Below, in pieces: positions 18,166-27,201 of a stretch of DNA of 64,000 nucleotides. Each line of letters starts with the position of its first letter. Position 1 is the first letter of the stretch. The notes beneath the pieces were generated by a model. The model was not told the DNA's origin, made no database searches, and worked only from the letters and a program-made list of their open reading frames with translations. Made by a program: the position numbers and the translations under genes. This stretch comes from Dyadobacter linearis (GTDB lineage Bacteria > Bacteroidota > Bacteroidia > Cytophagales > Spirosomataceae). The stretch spans positions 982,609 through 1,046,608 of the forward strand of contig NZ_CAJRAU010000002.1 in the NCBI RefSeq assembly GCF_907165045.1, in the 5' to 3' direction.

Positions 18166-18921
18166 TTACTTGACCGAATACCAGTCGCGGAGCCGCACAT
18201 CGATCGATTTACTCCCGTCGTTCACTAGTTTTTTGAATGCTTCGGTATCGCTCAAACCATTCTGGCCGCGGTAGTGATACGGATAAACGATCTTTGGTTT
18301 AAATTCCAGCACAGCCGCAGAAGCTTCCTTGATATCCATCGTGTAAGGCAGGTTCATGCAAACGAATGCGACGTCGATATTTTTCAGTGCGCGCATTTCA
18401 GGGATACCCGAAGTATCGCCGCTGATATACAGCGTTTTATCGCCGAATTTGAGTACATATCCATTTCCTCTGCCTTTCGGATGCCGCGATTCGGCCGATT
18501 CGGGCAGGTTATACATCGGAACACCCGTGATAGCAATATCGAGTTTTGTTACCGTCTGCCCGTTCGCTACGGCCACGGCTTTTGCTTTCATTTTCTCTGA
18601 CATTTTATCAATAACCGCTTGTGGCGCTACGATAATCGCCTTGCTCAGGTCAAGCGTTCCCAGTGTAGTCGTATCAAAATGGTCGCCGTGAATGTCGGTG
18701 ATCAGGATCAGATCGGGCGCTGCGATTCCCTGAAACGTTTTGGCACCACCGTAAGGATCCGCGTAAATCGTCTTTCCATTCCAGGTCATTGAAAGCGTCG
18801 CGTGGTTAAGTGGCTGAATACTCAACGGCCCTTTTGAAGTTTGCACCGCATCGGCAGCGGGTAGTTGCGCCCGGCAGATAGTCACTGCCAGCAGGAGTAA
18901 AAGTGTAAGTTTTGTTTTCAT
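18166..18921 (-). CDS. MBL-fold metal-dependent hydrolase, UlaG-like, exported
   Basis: The 251-residue protein has a cleavable signal peptide (MKTKLTLLLLLAVTICRAQ). The metallo-beta-lactamase motif is in TDIHGDHFD, with a further metal region at ISGDTSGIPE and a histidine in YPYHYRGQNG near the C-terminus. The overall size and the early HATLSMTWNGKTIYADPYGG segment match the UlaG/YtnP-like branch, which includes lactonases and other hydrolases. Periplasmic location is inferred from the signal peptide. It is upstream of the Gfo/Idh gene and is divergent from ccoI. Substrate is unknown. Confidence 0.88.
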   Translation of the reverse strand: MKTKLTLLLLLAVTICRAQLPAADAVQTSKGPLSIQPLNHATLSMTWNGKTIYADPYGGAKTFQGIAAPDLILITDIHGDHFDTTTLGTLDLSKAIIVAPQAVIDKMSEKMKAKAVAVANGQTVTKLDIAITGVPMYNLPESAESRHPKGRGNGYVLKFGDKTLYISGDTSGIPEMRALKNIDVAFVCMNLPYTMDIKEASAAVLEFKPKIVYPYHYRGQNGLSDTEAFKKLVNDGSKSIDVRLRDWYSVK

Positions 18922-19007
18922 TCCTTAGTTTGTTTTGTTTTGATAAATCCGTAGAAACATGATATTAGGCATTTTTTCATCAAACTAATCGGGCAATCGG
19001 GTGAAAT

Positions 19008-19021
19008 CTGATAAAAGTCAT
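19008..19021. promoter_or_regulatory. Candidate Crp/Fnr-type operator upstream of ccoI
   Basis: CTGATAAAAGTCAT contains TGA-N6-TCA, the core spacing of Crp/Fnr-family operators (FNR consensus TTGAT-N4-ATCAA). It lies about 77 bp before the ccoI start. A second site of the same type precedes hemN. Binding is inferred only. Confidence 0.35.
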
Positions 19022-19097
19022 TTTTGAAACCCTCCGGGCTCATCTCTTAACCTTCCCTATTGCCCCAATTTTGGAGAAGGATTAATAGATTCTGACG

Positions 19098-21569
19098 ATG
19101 AGTACCTTTTCATATTCCAAAAACGATACCCAGACTTCACACACTTGCTACCACTGCGGCGAGGATTGCAAGGATGAAGTTTTACATACTGACAACCACA
19201 CTTTTTGCTGCGAAGGCTGCGTACTGGTTTACGACCTATTGAAAGAGAGCGACTTATGCCGATACTATACCATCGACGGCGCGCAGGGTATCTCACCCGA
19301 CCCAGGGTTTTTCAATGGAAAATTCGACTATCTGGACTTACCGGAAGTGGCTTCAAAACTGATCGAATTTACAGATGGAAAATTGACCGCCGTGAACTGG
19401 TACCTGCCCAAAATGCATTGCAGCTCGTGTATCTGGCTACTTGAACATTTGTACCGGCTCAATGCCGCCGTGCGAAGTTCGGTCGTAAATTTTCCCGAAA
19501 AGAAAGTCAGGATCACATTTGAATCCAGTCAGATCCCGCTCAGCGCGCTCGCGACCCTGCTTACCCGCATTGGTTACGAGCCTTACCTTAGCCTCGACGA
19601 TCTCGAAGGAAAGCAAAAACAGAAGTGGAACCGCGTACGTATATACAAGATCGGCATTGCCGGATTTGCATTCGGGAATATTATGATGCTGAGCTTTCCG
19701 GAGTATTTTAATCTGGGTCAAAATACTACTGACCAGGATCTGCGGCTGCTTTTTGGTGCATTAAATTTTGCATTGAGCCTGCCGGTACTGTTTTACTGCG
19801 CGGCCGATTTTTTCAAATCTGCCTGGTCGGCGCTGAAAGGACGTTACCTGAACATTGACGCGCCTATTGCGCTGGCTTTACTTTGCGTTTTTCTGCTCAG
19901 CCTCTACCAGTTCATTTTCCAAACCGACCCCGGCTATTTTGATTCCTTCGCAGGCGCAGTGTTTTTTATGCTGATTGGCCGGTATTTTCAGGATAAAACT
20001 TACGCGGGAATTGCATTTGACCGGGACTATAAATCCTATTTCCCCGTCGCAGTTTCTGTTTTGAATGTGGATACCGAAACCAGAAAACCGATCACAGAGC
20101 TCCAAAAGGGTGACCAAATTCTGGTCAGGAACGAGGAACTGATACCCGCCGATGCCGTGCTGAAAAGTGCAAAAGCATTGATCGATTACAGTTTTGTGAC
20201 AGGCGAAGCCGAGCCAGTGGAACGTACGAAGGGAGATACCATTTACGCCGGCGGCAAGCAGAAAGGAACAGCTATTGAGCTGGAAGTTTTGCAAAGAGTT
20301 TCGCAAAGTTATCTTACACAACTATGGAACAATGAGGCATTTAGCAAAGAGAAAGATGACCCGAACCAGACGCTGGCCGGCCGGATCAACCGCTATTTTT
20401 CCCTTACCGTGCTCGGTATCGCAGTCGTTACTTTTCTTGTATGGTTTTTTGTGTTAAACAACCCTGAAACTGCCTTTCTCGCATTCACTACTACCCTTTT
20501 GGTAGCTTGTCCGTGTGCATTGTTGCTGTCTTCCACATTTACAAATGGTAACCTTTTAAGTCTTTTTGGTAAAAATCGTTTTTATCCTAAAAATGCCCAC
20601 ACCATTGAAAGGCTATCCCATATTGACACGGTTGTTTTTGACAAAACCGGGACTATTACTTTGTCAGATGACGCAGTGATCGATTACGTCGGCCGCGACC
20701 TAGATATGGATGAACTGACGATCATTAAAACGCTGGCTGTACAGTCTTCCCACCCGCTAAGCCGGCTGATCGTCAAGCATTTGCCGGGAATTGCTGTAAG
20801 CCGCCGAGCGTTGACGGGCTTTACCGAAGTGGCAGGCAAAGGGATGCGCGCACTCTGGGGAAAAACCGAAGTAAAGATCGGCTCCGCAAGCTGGGTCGGG
20901 GCTAAATTGGACGAAGGCGAAGTGAACCGTAATTCAGAGGTTTTTGTGTCGATAAATGAGCAGGTAACCGGTCAGTTTACGATCAAAAGCAAGTACCGCC
21001 CGGAGTTGGCCGAAACGATTGTCGCATTGAAAAAGGCAGGTATTCAAACTTTCCTGCTTTCAGGCGATAAACCAACCGACCAGGAATACCTGACCGGCAT
21101 TTTCGGAGACGCCAGTGCTATTTATTTTGAACAAAAACCCCAGGAGAAGCTCGATTTTATCAGGGACCTGCAAAACTGGGGAGGTAACGTACTAATGGTT
21201 GGCGACGGATTGAATGACGCAGGCGCACTCCGGCAAAGCAACGTCGGGCTGGCGGTTTCAGACGATATTAACAACTTTTCTCCCGCCTGCGACGCGATCG
21301 TGGAAGGCGTACAATTGTCGCTGCTGCCCGCTTATATCCGGCTCGCAAAATCCGGCCAACGCATTATCAAACAGAGCTTTGCGATTTCGCTGCTGTATAA
21401 TATCGCCGGACTATCCTTTGCGGTAACCGGCGCGTTATCGCCCGTTATCGCCGCAATCCTGATGCCGCTCAGTTCTATTACCATCGTTGCTTTCACAACA
21501 GCCGCCAGCAATATCGCGGCGGGCAGGGCGACTCGAAAGGTGACGAATGTCATAAACGCGCAGGTTTGA
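19098..21569 (+). CDS. ccoI: Copper-transporting P-type ATPase for cbb3 oxidase assembly (CcoI/FixI-like)
   Basis: The 823-residue protein opens with the cysteine-rich metal-binding domain of CcoI-type pumps (CYHCGEDC and FCCEGC within residues 15-40). An HMA domain with MHCSSCIW follows, then membrane helices. The actuator loop TGEAEPVERTKGD, the ion-binding CPCAL at about 471, the phosphorylated D515 in DKTGTIT, SSHPLSR and GDGLNDAGAL are all present. It moves copper across the inner membrane so it can be built into the cbb3 oxidase. The next genes are ccoS and ccoNO, which fixes this role better than sequence alone. It is the first gene of the respiration block and has a possible Fnr-type site upstream. 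Confidence 0.93.
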   Translation: MSTFSYSKNDTQTSHTCYHCGEDCKDEVLHTDNHTFCCEGCVLVYDLLKESDLCRYYTIDGAQGISPDPGFFNGKFDYLDLPEVASKLIEFTDGKLTAVNWYLPKMHCSSCIWLLEHLYRLNAAVRSSVVNFPEKKVRITFESSQIPLSALATLLTRIGYEPYLSLDDLEGKQKQKWNRVRIYKIGIAGFAFGNIMMLSFPEYFNLGQNTTDQDLRLLFGALNFALSLPVLFYCAADFFKSAWSALKGRYLNIDAPIALALLCVFLLSLYQFIFQTDPGYFDSFAGAVFFMLIGRYFQDKTYAGIAFDRDYKSYFPVAVSVLNVDTETRKPITELQKGDQILVRNEELIPADAVLKSAKALIDYSFVTGEAEPVERTKGDTIYAGGKQKGTAIELEVLQRVSQSYLTQLWNNEAFSKEKDDPNQTLAGRINRYFSLTVLGIAVVTFLVWFFVLNNPETAFLAFTTTLLVACPCALLLSSTFTNGNLLSLFGKNRFYPKNAHTIERLSHIDTVVFDKTGTITLSDDAVIDYVGRDLDMDELTIIKTLAVQSSHPLSRLIVKHLPGIAVSRRALTGFTEVAGKGMRALWGKTEVKIGSASWVGAKLDEGEVNRNSEVFVSINEQVTGQFTIKSKYRPELAETIVALKKAGIQTFLLSGDKPTDQEYLTGIFGDASAIYFEQKPQEKLDFIRDLQNWGGNVLMVGDGLNDAGALRQSNVGLAVSDDINNFSPACDAIVEGVQLSLLPAYIRLAKSGQRIIKQSFAISLLYNIAGLSFAVTGALSPVIAAILMPLSSITIVAFTTAASNIAAGRATRKVTNVINAQV

Positions 21570-21634
21570 AAGTCAGGGTTTACGAAACGGCACGCCCGTA
21601 GTTTTGACCCATTAATACACCAAGCAGCTGACCG

Positions 21635-21790
21635 ATGAGCGCGTTATATCTTTTAATTTTTGCCAGTTTAATAGTCGCCCTGGGCTTTTTGGGGGCATTT
21701 ATCTGGTCGGTACGCAGGGGCCATTTCGACGACGATTACACGCCCTCAGTCCGGATCCTGCTCGACGATAATCCCGAGGACACAAACTAG
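21635..21790 (+). CDS. ccoS: CcoS, cbb3-type oxidase assembly protein
   Basis: A short gene of 51 residues starts at ATG 21635 and begins MSALYLLIFASLIVALGFLG. A single membrane helix (about 4-25) is followed by WSVRRGHFDDDYTPSVRIL, the conserved cytoplasmic tail of CcoS (helix, then charged GxFDD and the proline region). CcoS is needed to mature the cofactors of cbb3 oxidase. It sits between the CcoI pump and the CcoN-CcoO gene, 48 bp before the latter, as in many cco operons. Confidence 0.92.
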   Translation: MSALYLLIFASLIVALGFLGAFIWSVRRGHFDDDYTPSVRILLDDNPEDTN

Positions 21791-21838
21791 TTATCCGATC
21801 CAACTGAACAATATTTTACTACCAATTCCTTCCAAATC

Positions 21839-23986
21839 ATGTCAAACGTTCCCCATCCGGACCTGGCCCAAGTTGAACTGGACGAATTTCAGTACGACAA
21901 CAAGATCGTCCGTGACTTCGCCTTTGCTACTATACTTTTCGGCCTGGTCGGTATGCTGGTCGGCCTGCTGGCCGCATTTCAGCTCGTATTTCCGAACCTG
22001 AATATGGACCTGCCATTCCTTACATTCAGCCGCATTCGCCCGCTGCATACCAATGCAGTGATTTTTGCATTTGTCGGAAATGGCTTTTTTACTGGACTTT
22101 ACTATTCCGCGCCCCGGGTTTTGCGCACGCCGATGTGGAGCCCGGTACTGAGCCGCTTTCACTTTTGGGCCTGGCAGGCGATCATCGTCGGCGCGGCAAT
22201 CACGCTGCCGATGGGTATTACGACTTCCAAAGAATACGCTGAACTTGAATGGCCTTTCGATATCGCGATCGCGGTGGTGTGGGTTTCTGCATTGGTGAAC
22301 CTGATCATGACCACGATCAACCGCCGGACCGAGCATATTTACGCGGCAGTGTGGTTCTACCTCGCCTCTTTCGTGACCGTGGCGATGCTGCACGTGGTGA
22401 ACAGTATTGCATTGCCGATCTCACTTTTTAAAAGTTACTCTGTATATGCCGGTGTGCAGGATGCGCTGGTGCAGTGGTGGTACGGACACAATGCGGTCGC
22501 CTTTTTCCTGACCACGCCGTACCTGGGTTTGATGTATTATTTTTTACCAAAAGCGGCCAACCGGCCTATTTATTCGTACCGGTTATCGATCGTCCACTTC
22601 TGGGCGCTGATCTTCCTGTACATCTGGGCGGGCCCGCACCATTTACTTTACACATCATTACCCGAATGGGCACAAACGCTCGGAACCGTTTTCTCAATCA
22701 TGCTCATCGCACCTTCGTGGGGCGGGATGATGAACGGGCTGATGACGCTGCGCGGTGCGTGGGACAAAGTAAGGGAAGATGTGGTGCTGAAATTCATGGT
22801 GGTAGCGATCACAGCTTATGGAATGGCTACTTTCGAAGGCCCGATGCTTTCTTTAAAAAATGTAAATGCCATCGCACATTATACCGACTGGATCGTGGCG
22901 CACGTGCACGTAGGCGCACTCGGCTGGAACGGATTTCTGACTTTTGGTATCCTCTACTGGCTCTTCCCGCGCATTTACAACAGACCGTTATATTCTCAGA
23001 AAGCCGCCAATTTCCACTTCTGGATCGGGACGCTCGGGATCATTTTCTATACGGTTCCGATGTACTGGGCTGGCTGGGTACAGAGTGCAATGTGGAAGGA
23101 ATTTACGCAGGAAGGTTTGCTCAAATACCCTAATTTTCTCGAAACCGTAACCCAGCTTGCACCGCTGTATTTCCTGAGAAGTGTGGGCGGCACCTTATAT
23201 ATCATCGGATTTATCGTGATGATCTACAACTTGTGGATGACCGCGCTGAAAGGAAATCTTTCTGCAACTGAAACTGCCAAAGCCATGCCGCTCAATGCGA
23301 TCTGGCACGCGCCGAAAAGCGAATACTGGCACCGCCGGATCTTTGAACGCAAACCAATGGCACTGACAATATTCTCCCTGATCGCCGTCGCAATAGGCGG
23401 GATGATTGAAATGATACCTACGTTTCTGATCAAGTCCAATGTGCCCACGATCGCCAGCGTGAAGCCTTATACCCCGCTGGAATTGCAGGGAAGGGATATT
23501 TACGTCCGCGAAGGCTGCTATGTTTGTCACACGCAGATGATCCGTCCGTTCCGGTCCGAGATTGAAAGGTTTGGTGAATATTCTAAATCCGGCGAGTTCG
23601 TTTACGACTATCCGCACCAGTGGGGCTCCAAACGTACCGGGCCCGATTTGCACCGGATCGGCGGCAAGTATCCCGATTCCTGGCATTACAATCACATGGA
23701 AGACCCTACCAGCATGTCGCCGGGTTCTATTATGCCTAGATATGGCTGGCTGCTGGAAAATGACCTCGATACCAGCAACACCAAAGCGAAGATCGAAGCG
23801 ATGCAGCAGCTGGGTGTACCTTATGCAAAAGGGTTTGAAAACGAGGCAAATGCAAACCTGCACCAGCAATCAAAACAGATCCAGGAACGTCTGAAACAAA
23901 GTGGTATCAAAACCAGCGAAAACAAGGAAATCATCGCATTGATCGCCTACATGCAGCGACTGGGGACGGATATTAGAAGGGAGTAA
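21839..23986 (+). CDS. ccoNO: cbb3-type cytochrome c oxidase, fused subunits I and II (CcoN-CcoO)
   Basis: The 715-residue protein joins CcoN and CcoO. The CcoN part (about 1-480) is a multi-helix heme-copper oxidase subunit with conserved histidine-containing segments (RPLHTNAVIFAFVGNG, WWYGHNAVAFFLT, HHLLYTSLPEW, IVAHVHVGALGWNGF). The C-terminal part resembles CcoO, with a membrane anchor and one c-type heme site CYVCH at about 560 followed by QMIRPFRSE. Fusion of the two subunits is usual in Bacteroidetes. The complex reduces oxygen with high affinity and pumps protons. The last codons (RRE and stop) lie in the first repeat arm of a purine-rich array. Confidence 0.95.
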   Translation: MSNVPHPDLAQVELDEFQYDNKIVRDFAFATILFGLVGMLVGLLAAFQLVFPNLNMDLPFLTFSRIRPLHTNAVIFAFVGNGFFTGLYYSAPRVLRTPMWSPVLSRFHFWAWQAIIVGAAITLPMGITTSKEYAELEWPFDIAIAVVWVSALVNLIMTTINRRTEHIYAAVWFYLASFVTVAMLHVVNSIALPISLFKSYSVYAGVQDALVQWWYGHNAVAFFLTTPYLGLMYYFLPKAANRPIYSYRLSIVHFWALIFLYIWAGPHHLLYTSLPEWAQTLGTVFSIMLIAPSWGGMMNGLMTLRGAWDKVREDVVLKFMVVAITAYGMATFEGPMLSLKNVNAIAHYTDWIVAHVHVGALGWNGFLTFGILYWLFPRIYNRPLYSQKAANFHFWIGTLGIIFYTVPMYWAGWVQSAMWKEFTQEGLLKYPNFLETVTQLAPLYFLRSVGGTLYIIGFIVMIYNLWMTALKGNLSATETAKAMPLNAIWHAPKSEYWHRRIFERKPMALTIFSLIAVAIGGMIEMIPTFLIKSNVPTIASVKPYTPLELQGRDIYVREGCYVCHTQMIRPFRSEIERFGEYSKSGEFVYDYPHQWGSKRTGPDLHRIGGKYPDSWHYNHMEDPTSMSPGSIMPRYGWLLENDLDTSNTKAKIEAMQQLGVPYAKGFENEANANLHQQSKQIQERLKQSGIKTSENKEIIALIAYMQRLGTDIRRE

Positions 23987-24200
23987 GGGAGTAAGGGAGG
24001 ATGGAGGAAAGGCGGCCCAAGCAGGGAGGAAGGGGGATTGTGTAGTTGGATATTGTTCGGAGTGGTTTGGGGTAGTTCCGGCTTGATGTTTAGTTTAAAG
24101 TTTAAGTTCTTCCTCCTTCCTCCTTCCTCCTTCCTCCCTTTCCTCCTTCCTCCCTCCTCCCTCCTCCCTCATTCAATCATTCAATCATTCAATCATTCAA
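23976..24200. repeat. Inverted purine/pyrimidine tandem array between ccoNO and ccoP
   Basis: The left arm (about 23976-24037) is made of GGGAGTAA and GGGAGGA-like units and begins inside the last codons of ccoNO. After a unique centre of about 65 bp, the right arm (about 24108-24170) is CTTCCTCC/TCCTCCC units, roughly the reverse complement. A separate ATTCAATC array of four units follows (about 24170-24200), and ccoP starts at 24210. The purine-pyrimidine mirror character could allow triplex or hairpin DNA. No gene is seen here. Confidence 0.85.
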
Positions 24201-24209
24201 AATTGAAAC

Positions 24210-25223
24210 ATGAAATTCCGGACTTATCTTGAAACGATCGCTGGTGTGGGGATTTTCCCGCTTATCTCGCTGATCATATTCTTTGTGTTCTTTGTTGGGC
24301 TGCTGATTTATGTGTTCAGCATTGACAAAAAATCGCTTAACAAAATGCGTAGCCTGCCGCTGAATGATGGTATTGTTAAAAAAACAATACTGTCGGTCAC
24401 ATTCTTGTGCTGCACGGGGCTGTCTGCATTTGCCCAGGAAACAGAAAAAGTGAGGGCTATTACCGGCACCGACCTGCTGTTTTACGTCGTACTCGCCGGG
24501 TTGTTTTTCATTTCCATTCAGCTGGTGATCCTGCTGGTGAATGCGTGGTCGCTGATGCAGAAGGTTTCAGTTCAAAATGGCAAACCAACCGTTTCGTTTA
24601 CGGAATGGTGGCGGAAGTTCAGAGGTATCGGCGTCGCTTTGGGCGATGAAAAGAAGATCCTGATCGACGGCCACGATTACGACGGTATCCAGGAGCTCGA
24701 CAACAGGATGCCGCCCTGGCTGCAATCCCTATTCATTGCTACGATCATTATTGCGATCGGTTATTCAGCCTATTATTTTGGTGGATTTGGTGACTTGCAA
24801 CTCGCCGAGCTGGAAAACGAGATCGCGCAGGCGGAAGTAGACAAAAAAGCCTATATGGCCAAAGTAGGTGCAAGTTTGGACGAAAATTCAGTGACCTTAC
24901 TCACAGAAGCAGCGGTAATGGAACAAGGAAAAACGATTTTTCAGGAAAAATGCACAGCCTGCCACGGCGCCGACGGTGGTGGTACAGTTGGCCCCAACCT
25001 GACCGACGATTACTGGCTCCACGGCGCGGGTATTCAGAATATTTTCAAAGTGATCAAATATGGTGTTCCTGAAAAAGGGATGATCTCCTGGGAAAAACAG
25101 CTCTCTCCTACCGACATTCAAAAGGTGGCCAGCTACGTCATTTCTCTAAAAGGCACCAAACCCGCCAGCCCAAAAGAGCCGCAAGGCGAGCTGTTGAGTA
25201 CGGATTTGGCCGTTAGCTATTAG
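24210..25223 (+). CDS. ccoP: cbb3-type oxidase subunit III with fused CcoQ-like N-terminus (CcoQ-CcoP)
   Basis: The 337-residue protein starts with one helix and a tail (MKFRTYLETIAGVGIFPLIS, then SIDKKSLNKMRSLPLNDG). This reads like a complete CcoQ subunit, which ends with a similar K-x-M-xx-LPL motif. A second hydrophobic stretch (about 52-72) and a third (about 85-105) follow, then the CcoP part: an N-terminal domain (DGHDYDGIQELDNRMPPWLQ is the CcoP signature), a membrane helix near 175-195 and one cytochrome c domain with CTACH at about 248. Many CcoP proteins have two hemes; this has one. The fusion is inferred from the sequence join. The last codons VSY and stop belong to a repeat arm. 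Confidence 0.9.
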   Translation: MKFRTYLETIAGVGIFPLISLIIFFVFFVGLLIYVFSIDKKSLNKMRSLPLNDGIVKKTILSVTFLCCTGLSAFAQETEKVRAITGTDLLFYVVLAGLFFISIQLVILLVNAWSLMQKVSVQNGKPTVSFTEWWRKFRGIGVALGDEKKILIDGHDYDGIQELDNRMPPWLQSLFIATIIIAIGYSAYYFGGFGDLQLAELENEIAQAEVDKKAYMAKVGASLDENSVTLLTEAAVMEQGKTIFQEKCTACHGADGGGTVGPNLTDDYWLHGAGIQNIFKVIKYGVPEKGMISWEKQLSPTDIQKVASYVISLKGTKPASPKEPQGELLSTDLAVSY

Positions 25224-25390
25224 GTGTTAGCTATTAGGTATTAGGTTTCAGCTATTAGGTTTTAGCTAACAGGCAACAGCCAAAACTCAAAACCCCATGA
25301 GCATCCCCAATTATATTCCACAAGGTCAAAAACCGGCAGCCAAAGGCCAACAGCTAAAAGCTAACAGCCAACAGCTAAAAGCCGACAGCA
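25211..25390. repeat. Inverted TTAGCTATTAGG / AGCTAAAAGCTAAC array spanning the ccoP-ccoG junction
   Basis: The left arm (about 25211-25270) repeats GTTAGCTATTAGGT-like units and contains the ccoP stop codon. The right arm (about 25333-25390) repeats AACAGCTAAAAGCT-like units, the reverse complement style, and lies inside the ccoG coding frame, where it encodes about residues 13-32 (the QQLKANSQQLKADS stretch). The centre (25271-25332) holds the ccoG start. Confidence 0.8.
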
Positions 25391-26715
25391 AACTTCATCC
25401 CCAAAAACCGAAAGGCAAGTGGCATAACCGACGCGTCGTATTTTCTGTGGTCGTGCTTAGCATTTTATTCATTACCCCATTTGTCAAGATCGGTGGTCAG
25501 CCTATCCTGCTTTTGAATGTTTTGGAAAGGAAATTCATCATTTTCGGACTCTTCATCGGGCCGCAGGATTACTGGCTTTTTGGGGTAATGATGCTGACTT
25601 TCATGGTGATGATCGTGCTGTTTACGGTCGTTTTTGGCAGGTTATGGTGCGGCTGGGCTTGTCCGCAAACGGTTTTTATGGAGATGGTTTTCAGGAAGAT
25701 CGAATATGCGATTGAAGGGGATGCGGGAAAACAGAAGCTGCTGGACAAAGCACCCTGGACTGCTGACAAACTATTCAAGAAAGCATTGAAATACAGCATA
25801 TTCCTCGCTGTTTCCTTTGTGATCGCCAATTTGCTGCTAGCCTATATTGTGGGGGTTGATGAACTTTCCAGGATCGTCCATGAACCTTTGGAAGACCATA
25901 TTCCACTGTTTTCGGGGATCGTCGCATTTACCGCAATATTCTATTTCAATTTTGCGTGGCTGCGCGAAAAAGCCTGTACAGTTGTTTGTCCGTACGGGAG
26001 ATTACAAAGCGTTTTGATCGACAGGAACACGATTACAGTCGCCTACGACCACGAAAGGGGCGAAATGCGGGGGAAACTTCATAAAAATGAAATCCGCACA
26101 AATGGCGATTGCATCGATTGTTTCCAGTGCGTGGCAGTTTGCCCGACTGGCATTGATATCCGGAATGGAAACCAGATGGAATGCGTGAACTGCACCGCCT
26201 GCATTGATGCCTGCGACGCGATCATGGAAAAGATTGATTTCAAAAAAGGGCTGATCCGCTACACTTCCGAGAATGAGATCGAGCGGAAAAGCGGCAAATC
26301 CTTTGGTCCGCGGGTGTGGAGATATGCGGCTGTGTTGCTGCTGCTATGCGGCGGGCTTGTGGGGATGATCGCCACCAGGAGCGACACGCAAACGTCGTTT
26401 CTGCGCACGCCCGGTAGCCGGTATATCGAGAATAAAGACAACACTGTCAGCAACTTATACACATTTAAGATATTTAATAAAACAAACAGGACGATCACAC
26501 CGACGATCCGCCTAAATGCGCCGGAGGGTACGTTGCTTTTCGCCGGCTCACCCGACCTTACCATGCAGCCGGCGGGAATGGCGGAGGGAACGGTGTTCGT
26601 CACGATACCAAAAACCAGTTTACCCAACAGAAAAACAGTGATCAAAATGTCTGTTTACCAGGGTGATACATTCCTCGAAGACTTTGAAACCACATTTATG
26701 GCACCACAGGATTAA
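25297..26715 (+). CDS. ccoG: CcoG/RdxA-type ferredoxin, cbb3 oxidase accessory protein
   Basis: The 472-residue membrane protein has several helices, the CGWACPQTVFMEM segment, CTVVCPYGRLQSVLIDRNT, and a double 4Fe-4S ferredoxin region (CIDCFQCVAVCPTGID and CVNCTACIDACD at about 271-310). A C-terminal beta domain (FixG/IG-like) ends it. CcoG reduces or delivers copper and electrons for cbb3 oxidase assembly in other bacteria. The first 30 or so residues are an odd low-complexity stretch (QQLKANSQQLKADSK) produced by the repeat array; the conserved sequence begins after it, at about residue 38 (KPKGKWHNRRVVF). Confidence 0.93.
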   Translation: MSIPNYIPQGQKPAAKGQQLKANSQQLKADSKLHPQKPKGKWHNRRVVFSVVVLSILFITPFVKIGGQPILLLNVLERKFIIFGLFIGPQDYWLFGVMMLTFMVMIVLFTVVFGRLWCGWACPQTVFMEMVFRKIEYAIEGDAGKQKLLDKAPWTADKLFKKALKYSIFLAVSFVIANLLLAYIVGVDELSRIVHEPLEDHIPLFSGIVAFTAIFYFNFAWLREKACTVVCPYGRLQSVLIDRNTITVAYDHERGEMRGKLHKNEIRTNGDCIDCFQCVAVCPTGIDIRNGNQMECVNCTACIDACDAIMEKIDFKKGLIRYTSENEIERKSGKSFGPRVWRYAAVLLLLCGGLVGMIATRSDTQTSFLRTPGSRYIENKDNTVSNLYTFKIFNKTNRTITPTIRLNAPEGTLLFAGSPDLTMQPAGMAEGTVFVTIPKTSLPNRKTVIKMSVYQGDTFLEDFETTFMAPQD

Positions 26716-26721
26716 TTGAAA

Positions 26722-27201
26722 ATGTTTATGAAAAAGTTGAAAATGAATTGGGGAACGGGAATTGCGGCGGTTTATCTCGGGTTTGTGATCATGATCCTGG
26801 TACTCGTAGGGATGAGCGCAAGTCAGAAAATCGACCTGGCTACTGATAAATATTACGATGCAGAACTGAAATTTCAGGAGAAGATCGATAAGACGAAGCG
26901 CGCATTGTTACTGCCGCAGCCCCTGTCGTGGGAACTGACAGGCGACCAGATCCGCATTCATTTTCCCGAAGGTTTTAAAGACCATTCGATCTCAGGCAAA
27001 CTGAATTTATATTGTCCTTCCAATAACCAAAACGACCGGACATTCAAGCTCGAACCGGTTCATAACGAACAGCTTATCTCGCTAAAAGACACTCCGGCCG
27101 GCAGGTATATCCTGCAATTTGACTGGCAAGCCGGCCCGGAAACCTATTGGAACGAAGGTGTGCTGACATTGGAACAAACTAAAAATCAACCCCAAAAATG
27201 A
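26722..27201 (+). CDS. ccoH: FixH/CcoH family protein
   Basis: I take ATG 26722 (MFMKKLKMNWGTG); a TTG at 26716 and a second ATG at 26728 are alternatives. The protein has about 159 residues, with one N-terminal membrane helix (GIAAVYLGFVIMILVLVGM) and then a periplasmic domain with KIDLATDKYYDAELKFQEKID, the FixH signature (xxLVxxxYYxxxLxxQxxID). FixH is required for assembly of cbb3 oxidase with the copper pump. It follows ccoG by a few bases and its stop overlaps the next start by 4 bp (ATGA), so the three are translated together. Confidence 0.9.
   Translation: MFMKKLKMNWGTGIAAVYLGFVIMILVLVGMSASQKIDLATDKYYDAELKFQEKIDKTKRALLLPQPLSWELTGDQIRIHFPEGFKDHSISGKLNLYCPSNNQNDRTFKLEPVHNEQLISLKDTPAGRYILQFDWQAGPETYWNEGVLTLEQTKNQPQK

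Noticed and set aside
24038..24232. Frame in the ccoNO-ccoP gap
   Set aside because: It is built of pyrimidine repeat codons (P, S, L runs) and overlaps the ccoP start in another frame.
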